Origin: CALEMW01 sp964343835
GTDB taxonomy: Bacteria; Krumholzibacteriota; Krumholzibacteriia; LZORAL124-64-63
Assembly (NCBI GenBank): GCA_964343835.1
Contig: CAYFKR010000009.1
Location: 62,001-126,000, forward strand
DNA length: 64,000 nt
Reading direction: 5' to 3'
A program made the translations under genes and the position numbers. This document shows positions 33,077 through 42,001 of this stretch, piece after piece (position 1 is the first letter of the stretch; each line of letters starts with the position of its first letter). Below the pieces are notes generated by a model. It worked only from the letters and a program-made list of their open reading frames with translations, ran no database searches and had not been told where the DNA came from.

Positions 33077-34801
33077 TCATTCCCCTGCAGCGGCCTCCGC
33101 CAGCAGGTCCCGTGCGTAGGCGCGCCGGGCCGCTCCCTCGGGCACAGCATCCTCGCCGCCCAGGAGCCGTTCGAGCTCGTCGAGGCGCGACTCGCCGTCG
33201 ACGGCCTTCACCGTCAGGATCGTCCGCCCGTCGCGGGCGCCCTTTTCGGCCCTCCAGTGGGCGGCCCCCTGGACGGCCATGGTCGGCAGGTGGGTGATGC
33301 AGATCACCTGGCCGTTCCGCGACAGCTCGCGCAGCAGACGCCCGACCGGCCGGGCCGCATCCATGCCGAGGCCGGCGTCGATCTCGTCGAACAGGAGCAG
33401 GGGTGACTCGCCGGCTCCCCGGTCGAGGACCGAGAGGCCCAGATGGATCCGGCTGCGCTCGCCGCCGGAGGCCACCTCGGCCACGGCGCGCATGCCCTCG
33501 CCCCGATTGGTACGCGCTTCCAGCCTCACGACGTCGGCGCCCGTGGCGTCGATGCGCGAGGCCTGCCCGTCGATCTCCACCGACGGCGTCCCGTCGGGCC
33601 GCGGCTCCACGACGAACGCCAGCTCCAGGTCGGGCAGCGCCAGGGGCCGGATCGCCCGGGCGGCCCGCTCGGCCAGCTCCCCTGCTCCGGCTCGTCGCGC
33701 CGCCCGCAATGCCGATGCGGCGGCGACGACGGCGTCGCGGGCCGAGGCCTCCTCCGCCTCCAGTTCCGCCAGTCGCGCGTCCGCCCCGTCGTACCGGGAC
33801 AGGCGTTCGTCGAGGACCTGAAGGTGGGACTGCAGTGACGGTACGTCCCGGCCGTACTTGCGCTTCAGCTCCTCGTAGAGCGACTTGCGCTGCTGGAGCT
33901 CGTCGAGGTCGCCGCCGTCGTCGTCGAAGGCGTCGAGGAACCGCTCCAGGACGGCGGCGGCGGCGGCCGCCGAGTCCTGGGCGTCGAGCAGGGAGCTGCG
34001 GGCCTCGTCGAGGGCCCGGACCGGCGCGTCGGTCGACGGCAGCAGGCCGGACGCCCGGGCCAGGAGGTCGGAGGCGTCGTTCTCGCCCCCGGCCAGGAGC
34101 GCGTGGACCGCGGCGGCGGCCTCGCGCAGGCGGGTGGTGTCCTGGAGGATGGTCAGGCGTTCGGCCAGCGACTCCTCCTCCTCGGCATCCAGGTGCGCGG
34201 CTTTCAGCTCGTCGCGCTGGTAACGCCAGATGTCGGCCTGCTCGGCGGCGGCATCCGCCTCCCTGAGGGCCGACTCCCGGGCTGCGACGGCGTCGCGCCA
34301 TCGCTCCCAGGCTCCAGTCATGGCGACGGTTTCGCCGTCGAGCCCCAGGCTGCGGTCCAGGTAGTCGCGGGCGAAGGATCGGCGCCCCAGCTCGAGCTGC
34401 TGATGCTGGCTCTGGATCGTGAGGAACAGCGGGCCCACGGTTTCCAGGACGGCCAGGGAGGAGACCAGGCCGTTGATCATGACCCGGCTCCGGCCCTCGC
34501 GGCGCAGCTCGCGGCGAAGGACCAGGACGCCGTCGTCCCCGACCCGGATGCCGGCCCGGGCCACGGCAGCCCGACCGTCCGGGGCGTCGGTCAGGTCCAG
34601 GACCGCCTCCACCCAGCCCTCGTTCTCGCCCTCGCGGACCAGGTCGACGGGCGCCTTGCCGCCGCAGAGCAGGGACAGGGCGCCGGCGATCATGGACTTG
34701 CCCGCGCCGGTCTCTCCGGTCAGCACCGTCAGACCCGGCTCCGCCCGCAGGACGAGCTCGTCCACCAGTCCCAGCTGGCTGATCCTGAGTTCCAGCAGCA
34801 C
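33077..34801 (-). CDS. recN: DNA repair protein RecN
   Basis: SMC-like ATPase for double-strand break repair, 574 residues. Walker A GETGAGKS is at 29-36. A long Ala/Arg/Glu-rich coiled coil fills the centre. The ABC signature is ASGGERSRIHLG (usually LSGGELSR) and Walker B is LLLFDEIDAGLG. THLPTMAVQG follows near the end. The start is GTG 34801, 2 bp after the nadK stop; upstream in-frame codons lie inside nadK. The Q-loop region reads QSQHQQLEL. Confidence 0.94.
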   Translation of the reverse strand: MLLELRISQLGLVDELVLRAEPGLTVLTGETGAGKSMIAGALSLLCGGKAPVDLVREGENEGWVEAVLDLTDAPDGRAAVARAGIRVGDDGVLVLRRELRREGRSRVMINGLVSSLAVLETVGPLFLTIQSQHQQLELGRRSFARDYLDRSLGLDGETVAMTGAWERWRDAVAARESALREADAAAEQADIWRYQRDELKAAHLDAEEEESLAERLTILQDTTRLREAAAAVHALLAGGENDASDLLARASGLLPSTDAPVRALDEARSSLLDAQDSAAAAAAVLERFLDAFDDDGGDLDELQQRKSLYEELKRKYGRDVPSLQSHLQVLDERLSRYDGADARLAELEAEEASARDAVVAAASALRAARRAGAGELAERAARAIRPLALPDLELAFVVEPRPDGTPSVEIDGQASRIDATGADVVRLEARTNRGEGMRAVAEVASGGERSRIHLGLSVLDRGAGESPLLLFDEIDAGLGMDAARPVGRLLRELSRNGQVICITHLPTMAVQGAAHWRAEKGARDGRTILTVKAVDGESRLDELERLLGGEDAVPEGAARRAYARDLLAEAAAGE

Positions 34802-34803
34802 GG

Positions 34804-35688
34804 TCAGTCCTTGGTCCGGCGGCGCTTGATGGCGCCCCACTGGAGCTTGCGCCGCATGGCGCGGAAGAAGTCGGAGTCGTGGAACTTCACGAGGCGGGCG
34901 GGCCGGTCCGCCAGGGAGAAGACCACGCGGTCGCCCTTGGCCAGGGGCGATGCCGCCTGACCGTCGGCCGTGAGGGTCGCGCCCTGGCCCACGTCATGGA
35001 GCTTCAGCTCCACCTTCATGTCCACCGGCACCATCACCGGCCGCACGGCGAGGCTGTGGGGGCAGATCGGGGTGACCAGGTAGCCGGCCACGCCGGGGTG
35101 CACAATGGGGCCTCCGGCCGAGAGGCTGTAGGCGGTGGAGCCCGTCGGCGTGCTCACGATCAGGCCGTCGCCCAGGAAGCGCCCGAGGGTCGAGCGGTCC
35201 ATCTTCAGCTCCATGTCCAGGGCACGCGGCAGGGGACCCATGTTCACGACGATGTCGTTGAGGGCCTCGAAGCGGTGGACCTCGCCGCCCGAATTCCTGA
35301 CCACCCCGAGGATGCGGCTGCGCTCGACCACGTGGAAGTCGCCCTCGAGGACCTTCCGCACCGCGCCGGCCAGTTCGTTCAGGGGGATGTCGGTCAGGTA
35401 GCCGAGGGAACCGAGGTTGATGCCGAGCAGGGGCGTGCCGGTGGCCCCGACGGTCCGGGCGGCGCGGAGCATGGTGCCGTCGCCGCCGAAGCAGACGATG
35501 GCGTCGCTGGCGGCGCCGAGCTCCTCGTCGTCGGCCGATGGAACGGAGCCCCCGAGGAGGGGATCGAGCAGGTCGTGGGCCAGCAGACGGACTCCGGCTT
35601 CCGCAGCCACGTCGCGCAGTTCACCGATGGCCTCGGCGATGCGGGCCTTCTCGGGATTGCCGAACAGGCCGAGCGTGCGGACCTCCAT
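34804..35688 (-). CDS. nadK: NAD kinase
   Basis: Phosphorylates NAD to NADP. The GGDGT motif (68-72), the substrate-binding ALNDIVV segment and the glycine-rich TPTGSTAYSLSAGGPIVHP block are intact. It has 294 residues. It lies between dxs (13 bp upstream) and recN, an arrangement common in many phyla. Confidence 0.96.
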   Translation of the reverse strand: MEVRTLGLFGNPEKARIAEAIGELRDVAAEAGVRLLAHDLLDPLLGGSVPSADDEELGAASDAIVCFGGDGTMLRAARTVGATGTPLLGINLGSLGYLTDIPLNELAGAVRKVLEGDFHVVERSRILGVVRNSGGEVHRFEALNDIVVNMGPLPRALDMELKMDRSTLGRFLGDGLIVSTPTGSTAYSLSAGGPIVHPGVAGYLVTPICPHSLAVRPVMVPVDMKVELKLHDVGQGATLTADGQAASPLAKGDRVVFSLADRPARLVKFHDSDFFRAMRRKLQWGAIKRRRTKD

Positions 35689-35701
35689 GGATCCTCCCGG
35701 T

Positions 35702-37603
35702 TCAGGCGCCGGAACGCATGGCGCGGTCTCCGGAGCGGACGAGCTCCTCGACCCGTGCTGCGATGCGGCCGGCGGTCAGGCCCATGTCTTCCAGCAGCTC
35801 CGGACGGGCCGCATGCTCCATGAAGCGGTCCGGGATACCGATGGGCGTGATGGGGGTCGTCGGTTCGATGTCCGAGGCCGCGCGCCACTCCAGCACGGCC
35901 GCCCCGAGACCGCCGACGACGCTGTTCTCCTCCACCGTCACCACGCGGCCGTGGTTCTCCACGGCCCAGGCCAGCGTCTTCTCGTCGAGGGGCTTCAGGA
36001 ACCGCATGTTCACGACGCTGGCCGAGACGCCGTGGTCCGCGAGCATGGCGGCGGCGGCGAGGGCGGGGTCCACGCAGGCCCCGACGGCCAGGACCGCGAC
36101 GTCCGCTCCCTCGGCCAGCACCTCGGCCTCTCCCACCGGGATCGGCGTGGCGTCGTCGGCGGGCACGCCGGTTCCGGCGCCCCTCGGGTATCGCAGGGCC
36201 GAAGGGCCAGACTCATGGGCCATGGCCGTGGCCAGCATCCTGCGGAGCTCGCGCTCGTCGCGCGGCGCCATCAGCAGCAGATCCGGCACCACCCGCAGGT
36301 AGCTCAGGTCGAAGGTGCCGTGGTGGGTGGGGCCGTCCTCCCCCACCACGCCGCCGCGGTCGACGGCGAAGATCACCGGCAGCTTCTGCAGGGCCACGTC
36401 GTGGATGACCTGGTCGTAGGCGCGCTGGAGGAACGTGGAGTAGAGAGCCACCACGGGACGCAGGCCCTCGCATGCCAGGCCGGCGGCGAAGGTCACGGCA
36501 TGCTGCTCCGCGATGCCCACGTCGAAGAAGCGCTCGGGATGACGCTCCCGGAAGGTGGCCAGACCGGTCCCCTCGGGCATGGCGGCGGTGATGGCGACCA
36601 CGCGGTCGTCGCGGGCGGCCATGTCCAGCAGGGCGTCGCTGAACACGTCGGTGTACGACGGGACCGCCGGCTTGGACGGCTTCAGGCCTTGCTGCCGGTC
36701 GAACTTGCCCACGCCGTGATACCGGGCGCGTTCCTTCTCCGCCGGACCGTAGCCCTTGCCCTTCGTCGTCACGGTGTGGATCAGCACGGGACCCTTGATC
36801 TTCCGCACCGACTCCAGGGTGCGCATGAGCAGGGGCAGGTCATGGCCGTCGATGGGGCCGAAGTACTTGAACCCGAGCTCCTCGAACAGGATGGTCGGCA
36901 CCACGATCTGCTTGAGGCCCTCCTTCACGCGGCTGGCCAGTTCCTGGACCTGCTCGCCGTGAGGGAACTTCCCGAGGAGCTTCCAGAGGTCGCCCTCGAA
37001 GCGGGTGTAGAGCTGGCCCGAGGTGATGCGGGTGAGGTACTTGGCCAGGGCGCCCACGTTGGGGGCGATGCTCATCTCGTTGTCGTTGAGCACGACGATC
37101 AGGTCGGTCCCCGACTGCCCGGCGTTGTTCAGGCCCTCGAAGGCCATGCCGCCGGTCAGGGCGCCGTCGCCGATCACGGCGATCACCGAATGATCGCCGC
37201 CCTTGATGTCGCGGGCCCGCGCATAGCCGAGGGCCGCGCTGATGGACGTGCTGGCGTGCCCCACGCCGAACATGTCGTGCTCGCTCTCGGAGCGCTTCGG
37301 GAAGCCGCTCACGCCCCCGCGCTGGCGCAGGGTGCCGAACCGGTCATGGCGACCGGTCAGCAGCTTGTGACCGTAGGCCTGATGGCCCACGTCCCAGATG
37401 ATCTTGTCGCGCGGGGAGTCGAAGACGCGGTGCAGGGCGACCGTCAGTTCCACGACGCCGAGACTGGCTCCCAGGTGGCCGCCTGTGGCGGACACCGTGG
37501 AGACGATCGACTCGCGCAGTTCGGCGCAGAGTCGCTGCAGATCCTCGGCCGACAGGCCGTCAAGGTCGTCGGGGCCCCCGAGTTGTTCGAGAATCGAGCT
37601 CAT
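35702..37603 (-). CDS. dxs: 1-deoxy-D-xylulose-5-phosphate synthase
   Basis: Condenses pyruvate and glyceraldehyde-3-phosphate in the first step of the MEP isoprenoid pathway. The thiamine-diphosphate site is GDGALTGGMAFEGLNNAG. DVGHQAYGHKLLTG, YFGPIDGHDL and FDVGIAEQHAVTFAAGLA are diagnostic. It has 633 residues from ATG 37603, which is chosen over an in-frame upstream codon because the family begins close to this Met. The polyprenyl synthase gene lies 90 bp upstream, so the two act in one pathway. Confidence 0.96.
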   Translation of the reverse strand: MSSILEQLGGPDDLDGLSAEDLQRLCAELRESIVSTVSATGGHLGASLGVVELTVALHRVFDSPRDKIIWDVGHQAYGHKLLTGRHDRFGTLRQRGGVSGFPKRSESEHDMFGVGHASTSISAALGYARARDIKGGDHSVIAVIGDGALTGGMAFEGLNNAGQSGTDLIVVLNDNEMSIAPNVGALAKYLTRITSGQLYTRFEGDLWKLLGKFPHGEQVQELASRVKEGLKQIVVPTILFEELGFKYFGPIDGHDLPLLMRTLESVRKIKGPVLIHTVTTKGKGYGPAEKERARYHGVGKFDRQQGLKPSKPAVPSYTDVFSDALLDMAARDDRVVAITAAMPEGTGLATFRERHPERFFDVGIAEQHAVTFAAGLACEGLRPVVALYSTFLQRAYDQVIHDVALQKLPVIFAVDRGGVVGEDGPTHHGTFDLSYLRVVPDLLLMAPRDERELRRMLATAMAHESGPSALRYPRGAGTGVPADDATPIPVGEAEVLAEGADVAVLAVGACVDPALAAAAMLADHGVSASVVNMRFLKPLDEKTLAWAVENHGRVVTVEENSVVGGLGAAVLEWRAASDIEPTTPITPIGIPDRFMEHAARPELLEDMGLTAGRIAARVEELVRSGDRAMRSGA

Positions 37604-37693
37604 GGCTTTCCCGTGTCGTGGCGGCGAACCGCCGTGATCGTTCCAGGGGGACAAACATAGCTCCGCCTCCCCCGCCGCGGCAACCGGGGATCG

Positions 37694-38581
37694 TCAGCGG
37701 TCCCGGTCCCAGAGGCGACGGCAGAGGGCCACGAGGCGATCCGAGGCGGCCCCGGTGGGCAGGGCCCCCGCCAGCAGGGCCGTTCCCTCCCGGCCGAGCC
37801 GGGCCGTCCTCTTGCGCGCCTTGTCGACTCCCTCGAGTCGGACCCAGGTCGGTTTCGCGTCGCGCTCGTCCTTGCCGGCGGTCTTGCCGAGGGTCGCGGT
37901 GTCGGCCGTGGCGTCCAGGACGTCGTCGGCCGCCTGAAAGGCGAGCCCCAGCTTGAGGCCGGCCTTCTCGAGGTCCGCGAGGGTGCGCCCTTTCGCGCCG
38001 CCCACGCAGGCGCCCATGGTCAGGGCGACGGCGATCAGACGGGCGGTCTTGCCCGTGTGGATCCTGCGGACCAGGGCTGGCGTCAGGTCCTGTCCTTCGG
38101 CGTCCAGGTCCAGCTGCTGTCCTCCCACCATGCCGACCTGTCCGGCCGCGGCCGCCAGCATGACCGCGAGGTCGGCCCCATGGCGGGGCACGGAGGCGGC
38201 CACGCCGAAGGCCCGCGTCAGCAGGGCGTCGCCGGCGAGGATGGCAGTCGCCTCGTCGAAGGCCACGTGGCAGGTGGGACGTCCGCGTCGCAGATCGTCG
38301 TCGTCCATGGCGGGCAGGTCGTCGTGGACCAGGGAATAGGTGTGGACCATCTCCAGGGCCGCGCCGGCTGCCAGGGCTTGCTTCCTGACGCGCCGACCGC
38401 CGAAGGCCTCGGCGGCTCCCAGCACCAGCAGCGGCCGCAGGCGCTTGCCGCCTGCGAACAGGGCGTGGGCCATGGCCCGGCGGAGGCGGTCGGGAGCACC
38501 GCGCTCGGAGCGCAGGTGGAGCCGCAGGGCGGCCTCGACGTCCCGGCGGTCTGCGGCGAGGCGATCCGCCACCGCGTTCAA
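37694..38581 (-). CDS. ispA: Polyprenyl diphosphate synthase (farnesyl/geranylgeranyl type)
   Basis: Chain-elongating prenyltransferase of 295 residues. The first Asp-rich motif is in LVHDDLPAMDDDDLRRG and the second is QAADDVLD. GGKRLRP and GKTARLI are also typical. The start is TTG 38581, which overlaps the folD stop (TTGA) and has GGAGG 8 bases upstream; a GTG at 38572 is possible. Product length (C15 or C20) cannot be read with certainty. Confidence 0.9.
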   Translation of the reverse strand: MNAVADRLAADRRDVEAALRLHLRSERGAPDRLRRAMAHALFAGGKRLRPLLVLGAAEAFGGRRVRKQALAAGAALEMVHTYSLVHDDLPAMDDDDLRRGRPTCHVAFDEATAILAGDALLTRAFGVAASVPRHGADLAVMLAAAAGQVGMVGGQQLDLDAEGQDLTPALVRRIHTGKTARLIAVALTMGACVGGAKGRTLADLEKAGLKLGLAFQAADDVLDATADTATLGKTAGKDERDAKPTWVRLEGVDKARKRTARLGREGTALLAGALPTGAASDRLVALCRRLWDRDR

Positions 38582-39453
38582 TGGTCCTCCTGGAGGATCA
38601 TGGCGTCCCAGGTGTTGCTCAGGAGCATGGCGATGGTCATGGGGCCCACGCCGCCGGGGACGGGCGTGTAGGCCGACGCCCAGCCGTCGAGGGCGTCGTC
38701 GGCCACGTCGCCCACGATGCGGTAGCCCTTCTTGCGCGACGGGTCGTCCACCCGGTTGATGCCGACGTCCACCACCACGGCGCCTTCGCGCACGTGGTCG
38801 CGCGTGAGGAACGCGGGAACGCCCATGGCCGCCACCACGATGTCGGCGTCGCGGCACGTGCCGGCCAGGTCCTCGGTGGCCGAGTGGCACATGGTGACGG
38901 TGGCGTTGGCCCCCTCCCCCTTCACGCTCAGCAGCATGGCCAGGGGGCGGCCCACGATGACGCTGCGCCCGACGATGGCCACCCGCTTGCCGCGGGTCTC
39001 CACGCCGTAGTGCTTCAGCATGACCTGGACGCCGAGGGGCGTACAGGCCACGAAGCGCGGCGACCCGGCCAGCAGCCGCCCGAGGTTCTCGGGATGGAAG
39101 CCGTCCACGTCCTTCTCCGGGAGCACGGCCCGCTGGATCGTGTCTTCGCAGATATGGTCGGGCGGGGGGATCTGGACCAGGATGCCGTGGACCGCGGCGT
39201 CGGCGTTGAGGCGTTCGATCAGGGAGAGCACCTCGTCCTGGGAGGTGGCCGCCGGCAGCAGGTGTGTCTCGTGCCGGAACCCGACCTTCTCGCAGGCCTT
39301 GCCCTTGCTGCGCACGTACACGGCCGAAGCCGGATCGTCGCCCACGAGGATCACGTGCAGACCGGGCCGGCGCCCCGTCTCCTCCACCTTGGCCGTCAGC
39401 TCAGCGAAGATGCTGTCGCGCACCTCCAGCCCGTTCAGGATCCTGCTGCCCAT
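38578..39453 (-). CDS. folD: Methylenetetrahydrofolate dehydrogenase/cyclohydrolase FolD
   Basis: Bifunctional one-carbon enzyme of 291 residues. The motif YVRSKGKACEKVGF contains the catalytic Tyr and Lys. VHGILVQIPPPDHI, the NADP site GRSVIVGRPLA and the C-terminal TPVPGGVGPMTIAML are intact. GGAGGAATC precedes the ATG. It overlaps the ispA start by 4 bp. Confidence 0.96.
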   Translation of the reverse strand: MGSRILNGLEVRDSIFAELTAKVEETGRRPGLHVILVGDDPASAVYVRSKGKACEKVGFRHETHLLPAATSQDEVLSLIERLNADAAVHGILVQIPPPDHICEDTIQRAVLPEKDVDGFHPENLGRLLAGSPRFVACTPLGVQVMLKHYGVETRGKRVAIVGRSVIVGRPLAMLLSVKGEGANATVTMCHSATEDLAGTCRDADIVVAAMGVPAFLTRDHVREGAVVVDVGINRVDDPSRKKGYRIVGDVADDALDGWASAYTPVPGGVGPMTIAMLLSNTWDAMILQEDH

Positions 39454-39484
39454 GATTCCTCCGTGACGGCGCCGCGGCGCCGGT

Positions 39485-41056
39485 TCAGCGTGCGTAGGCC
39501 ACGGCCCGCGTCTCGCGCAGGACCATCACCTTGATCTGTCCCGGGTACTCCAGCTCGCCCTCCACGCGGCGGCTGATCTCCTCGGCCATCAGGGCCGCCT
39601 GGTCGTCCGAGACCTTGGCCTGGTCCACCAGGATGCGGATCTCGCGTCCGGCCTGGATGGCGTAGGACTTGTCCACGCCGTCGAAACTCTCGGCGATGCG
39701 CTCGAGGTTCTCCAGGCGCTTGACGTACGTGTCGAGGCTTTCGCGCCGCGCCCCGGGCCGCGAGGCCGAGACGGCGTCCGCTGCGGCCGTGATGAACGTG
39801 TACGGCGAGATGGCGTCCACGTCCTGGTGGTGTCCCTCGACGGCGTTGATCACGGTGTCCGTCTCCCGGCAGCGCTTCAGGATCTGGGCGCCCACCAGGG
39901 CATGGGGTCCGTCCTGCTCGTGATCGGCGGCCTTGCCGATGTCGTGCAGGAACCCGCAGCGCCTCGCGATCTCCGGATCGAGCCCCAGCTCCGACGCCAC
40001 GATGGCCGCCACGCCGGCCACCTCCTTGCTGTGCAGCAGGAGGTTCTGGCCGTAGCTGGTGCGGTAGTGCAACCGGCCGATGTACGGGTAGAGCTTCGGG
40101 TCGACCTTCTTCAGGTCCAGGTCCAGGCAGGCCTGCTCGCCGATCTCGCGGATGCGTTCCAGCATCTCGGCCTCGGTCTTCTGCACGACCTCCTCGATGC
40201 GGCCCGGGTGGATGCGGCCGTCCCCGATGAGGATCTGCAGCGACTGGCGGGCCACCTCGCGACGCACGGGATCGAACCCCGAGATGATCACGGCCTCGGG
40301 CGTGTCGTCGATGATCACGTCGACGCCCGTCGCCAGTTCGAAGGCCCGGATGTTGCGACCCTCGCGGCCGATGATCCGCCCCTTCATGTCGTCGTTGGGG
40401 AGATCGACCACCGACACGGACGACTCGGCGACGTGCTCGGCGGAATAGCGCTGGATGGCCTGGCTGAGGATCTTCTGCGATTCGCGCCGCGCCCGCCGCT
40501 CCGACTCCTCGCGGATCTCCTGGACGCGCCGGGCCGCCGCCATGCGGGCGTCCGACACCATGCGGTCCATGAGGGTCTCGCGGGCGTGGTCGGCGCTCAT
40601 GCCGGCGATCTCCTCGAGGCGCGCCAGGGCCTCGGCATGGACGTTGGACGCCTCGGCGCGCAGCCCCTCGGCCTCGGCCATCCGCTCCTTCAGGGACTCG
40701 TCCTTCTCCTCGAGACGGGCTTCCTTCTGGTCGATGTAGGCGACCTTCTTGTCGAGGCCCGCATCGCGCTGATCCAGGAAGTCGGTCCTCTTCGCCTGCT
40801 CGCGCCTGGTGGCTTCGGTCTCCTGCGCAAACGCCTGCCTGGCGCTGAGGATCTCGTCCTTGGCCTCGATCTCGGCGGAGCGGCGCAGGTTCTCCGCCTC
40901 CTTCCGGGCGTCGGCGATGATCTCGTCGTGCAGGCGACGGGCGTTGCCGGTCCTGCGCTCGGAGCTGGCCTTCTGGATCAGCCAGCCGGCGACGAACGAA
41001 ACGACGACGGCGGCCGCCAAGATCGCCGCCGCTGTGGTCGGTGTGATCTGTGTCAT
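39485..41056 (-). CDS. rny: Ribonuclease Y
   Basis: Membrane-anchored endoribonuclease of 523 residues that starts mRNA decay. An N-terminal membrane helix (residues about 9-27) is followed by a long charged coiled coil, a KH domain (GRIIGREGRNIRAFE) and an HD domain with FLHDIGKA and EGHHQDV. The C-terminus ends near GQIKVMVLRET. The start is ATG 41056 with GGAAGGGG upstream; the frame stays open further upstream through the 6S RNA gene, but that part has no family similarity. Confidence 0.95.
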   Translation of the reverse strand: MTQITPTTAAAILAAAVVVSFVAGWLIQKASSERRTGNARRLHDEIIADARKEAENLRRSAEIEAKDEILSARQAFAQETEATRREQAKRTDFLDQRDAGLDKKVAYIDQKEARLEEKDESLKERMAEAEGLRAEASNVHAEALARLEEIAGMSADHARETLMDRMVSDARMAAARRVQEIREESERRARRESQKILSQAIQRYSAEHVAESSVSVVDLPNDDMKGRIIGREGRNIRAFELATGVDVIIDDTPEAVIISGFDPVRREVARQSLQILIGDGRIHPGRIEEVVQKTEAEMLERIREIGEQACLDLDLKKVDPKLYPYIGRLHYRTSYGQNLLLHSKEVAGVAAIVASELGLDPEIARRCGFLHDIGKAADHEQDGPHALVGAQILKRCRETDTVINAVEGHHQDVDAISPYTFITAAADAVSASRPGARRESLDTYVKRLENLERIAESFDGVDKSYAIQAGREIRILVDQAKVSDDQAALMAEEISRRVEGELEYPGQIKVMVLRETRAVAYAR

Positions 41057-41116
41057 GTATCGACCCCTTCCCGTTGGGAAGGAAAACGAGGGAGGGATGT
41101 GGTCGTTCCGGGAAAA

Positions 41117-41292
41117 GATTCCCCGCCGAGCCGTGTGGTCGGAAGCAATTGAACCAATTGCTTCAGGTGGGCGTCCTGCCGCGCTCATCGATCGTCCCCG
41201 GAGGGCGTGATCTCCGATCGTGGACTCCGGATGCCCGTCACTCGAGTGTTGGCTCAATGAATACGAACCATCACGAGCTAAGCAGGGAATCC
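41117..41292 (-). ncRNA. ssrS: 6S RNA (candidate)
   Basis: A minus-strand RNA of about 175 nt between zapA and rny, the classic ssrS position. A closing stem joins GATTCCC at the 5' end (41285-41291) to GGGGAATC at the 3' end (41117-41124), followed by TTTT. Near the 3' side, CACCT is followed by a perfect 10 bp hairpin (GAAGCAATTG-GTT-CAATTGCTTC), like the E. coli 6S CACCTTGAACC hairpin that flanks the central bubble. A GC-rich apical region (CCGGAG/CTCCGG) lies in the middle. 6S RNA sequesters the housekeeping RNA polymerase holoenzyme. Exact ends are estimates. Confidence 0.78.
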
Positions 41293-41306
41293 AGCCGCTG
41301 CCGTGC

Positions 41307-41600
41307 CTAGAGCTTCTCCATCTCGCTGTCGAGGAACGTCGCGATCTGGCCGGTCCGCTCCTCGAGCATGGACAGGGCCTCCTGGTGCTTCTGACGCTCC
41401 CGCAGGAGTTCGTCGGCGAGGTTCACGGCGGCCAGGATGGCCACCTTGCCGGTCGAAGCCAGGTCGGATCGACCCGCGATCTCGCGCATCTTCAGATCCA
41501 CCAGGGCGGCGACCTGTTCGACATAGGCCGAATCCGCGTCGCCACGCAGTGTGTATTCCTGACCGTAGATGGTCACTGTCACGCTCTTGGGCTCGGTCAT
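41307..41600 (-). CDS. zapA: Cell division protein ZapA
   Basis: A 97-residue FtsZ-ring stabiliser. The N-terminal globular part reads TVTIYGQEYTLRGDADSAYVEQVA. VDLKMREIAGRS and the AILAAVNLADELL segment lead into a C-terminal coiled coil. It lies between the ZapB-like gene and 6S RNA. Confidence 0.9.
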   Translation of the reverse strand: MTEPKSVTVTIYGQEYTLRGDADSAYVEQVAALVDLKMREIAGRSDLASTGKVAILAAVNLADELLRERQKHQEALSMLEERTGQIATFLDSEMEKL

Positions 41601-41673
41601 CGCTCTCGCTTTCCCGAAACCGGCGCATGGCCGGTCGGCGCCCCGGGCCGATCGGCCCGGAAAAGCCGGGAGA

Positions 41674-41946
41674 TCACTCTATGGCGTCGAGCTTCTCCAA
41701 AAGGCCTCCCACCTTCTCCTCGATGATCCTTCGCTTGTCCTCGAGCTCCACCGCGGACTGGGCCTGTTGCCGGGCCTCGGCCAGTTCCGTCCGGCTCACG
41801 TCGTACTTGTCCTGCAGGGCGGCCACCTGATCGGCCAGCTCGTCCCGCTTGCTCCGCAGCTGCTCGTTCTCGGTCTTGAGTTCCTGGATGCGCTGGACGG
41901 CGCCCAGGACACGCTCCTCAAGGAGCTTCAGGCTGTTGTCGTGCAT
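41674..41946 (-). CDS. zapB: ZapB-like coiled-coil protein
   Basis: A short, fully coiled-coil protein of 90 residues (heptads such as LLEERVLGAVQRIQELKTEN and LADQVAALQDKYDV). Size, composition and position upstream of zapA support a ZapB-like division role, but coiled coils carry little family information. The start is ATG 41946 (MHDNSLKLLEERV); an in-frame ATG at 41979 would add 11 residues. Confidence 0.7.
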   Translation of the reverse strand: MHDNSLKLLEERVLGAVQRIQELKTENEQLRSKRDELADQVAALQDKYDVSRTELAEARQQAQSAVELEDKRRIIEEKVGGLLEKLDAIE

Positions 41947-42001
41947 GTTGCGCGATAGCCTCCGGTTAAAGGACTCCATTCAACTTCAACCTGAGGGGCC
42001 G

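Noticed and set aside
39485..41257. An upstream start of RNase Y at 41257
   Set aside because: The extra 67 residues overlap the 6S RNA region and have no similarity; RNase Y begins with its membrane helix at 41056.
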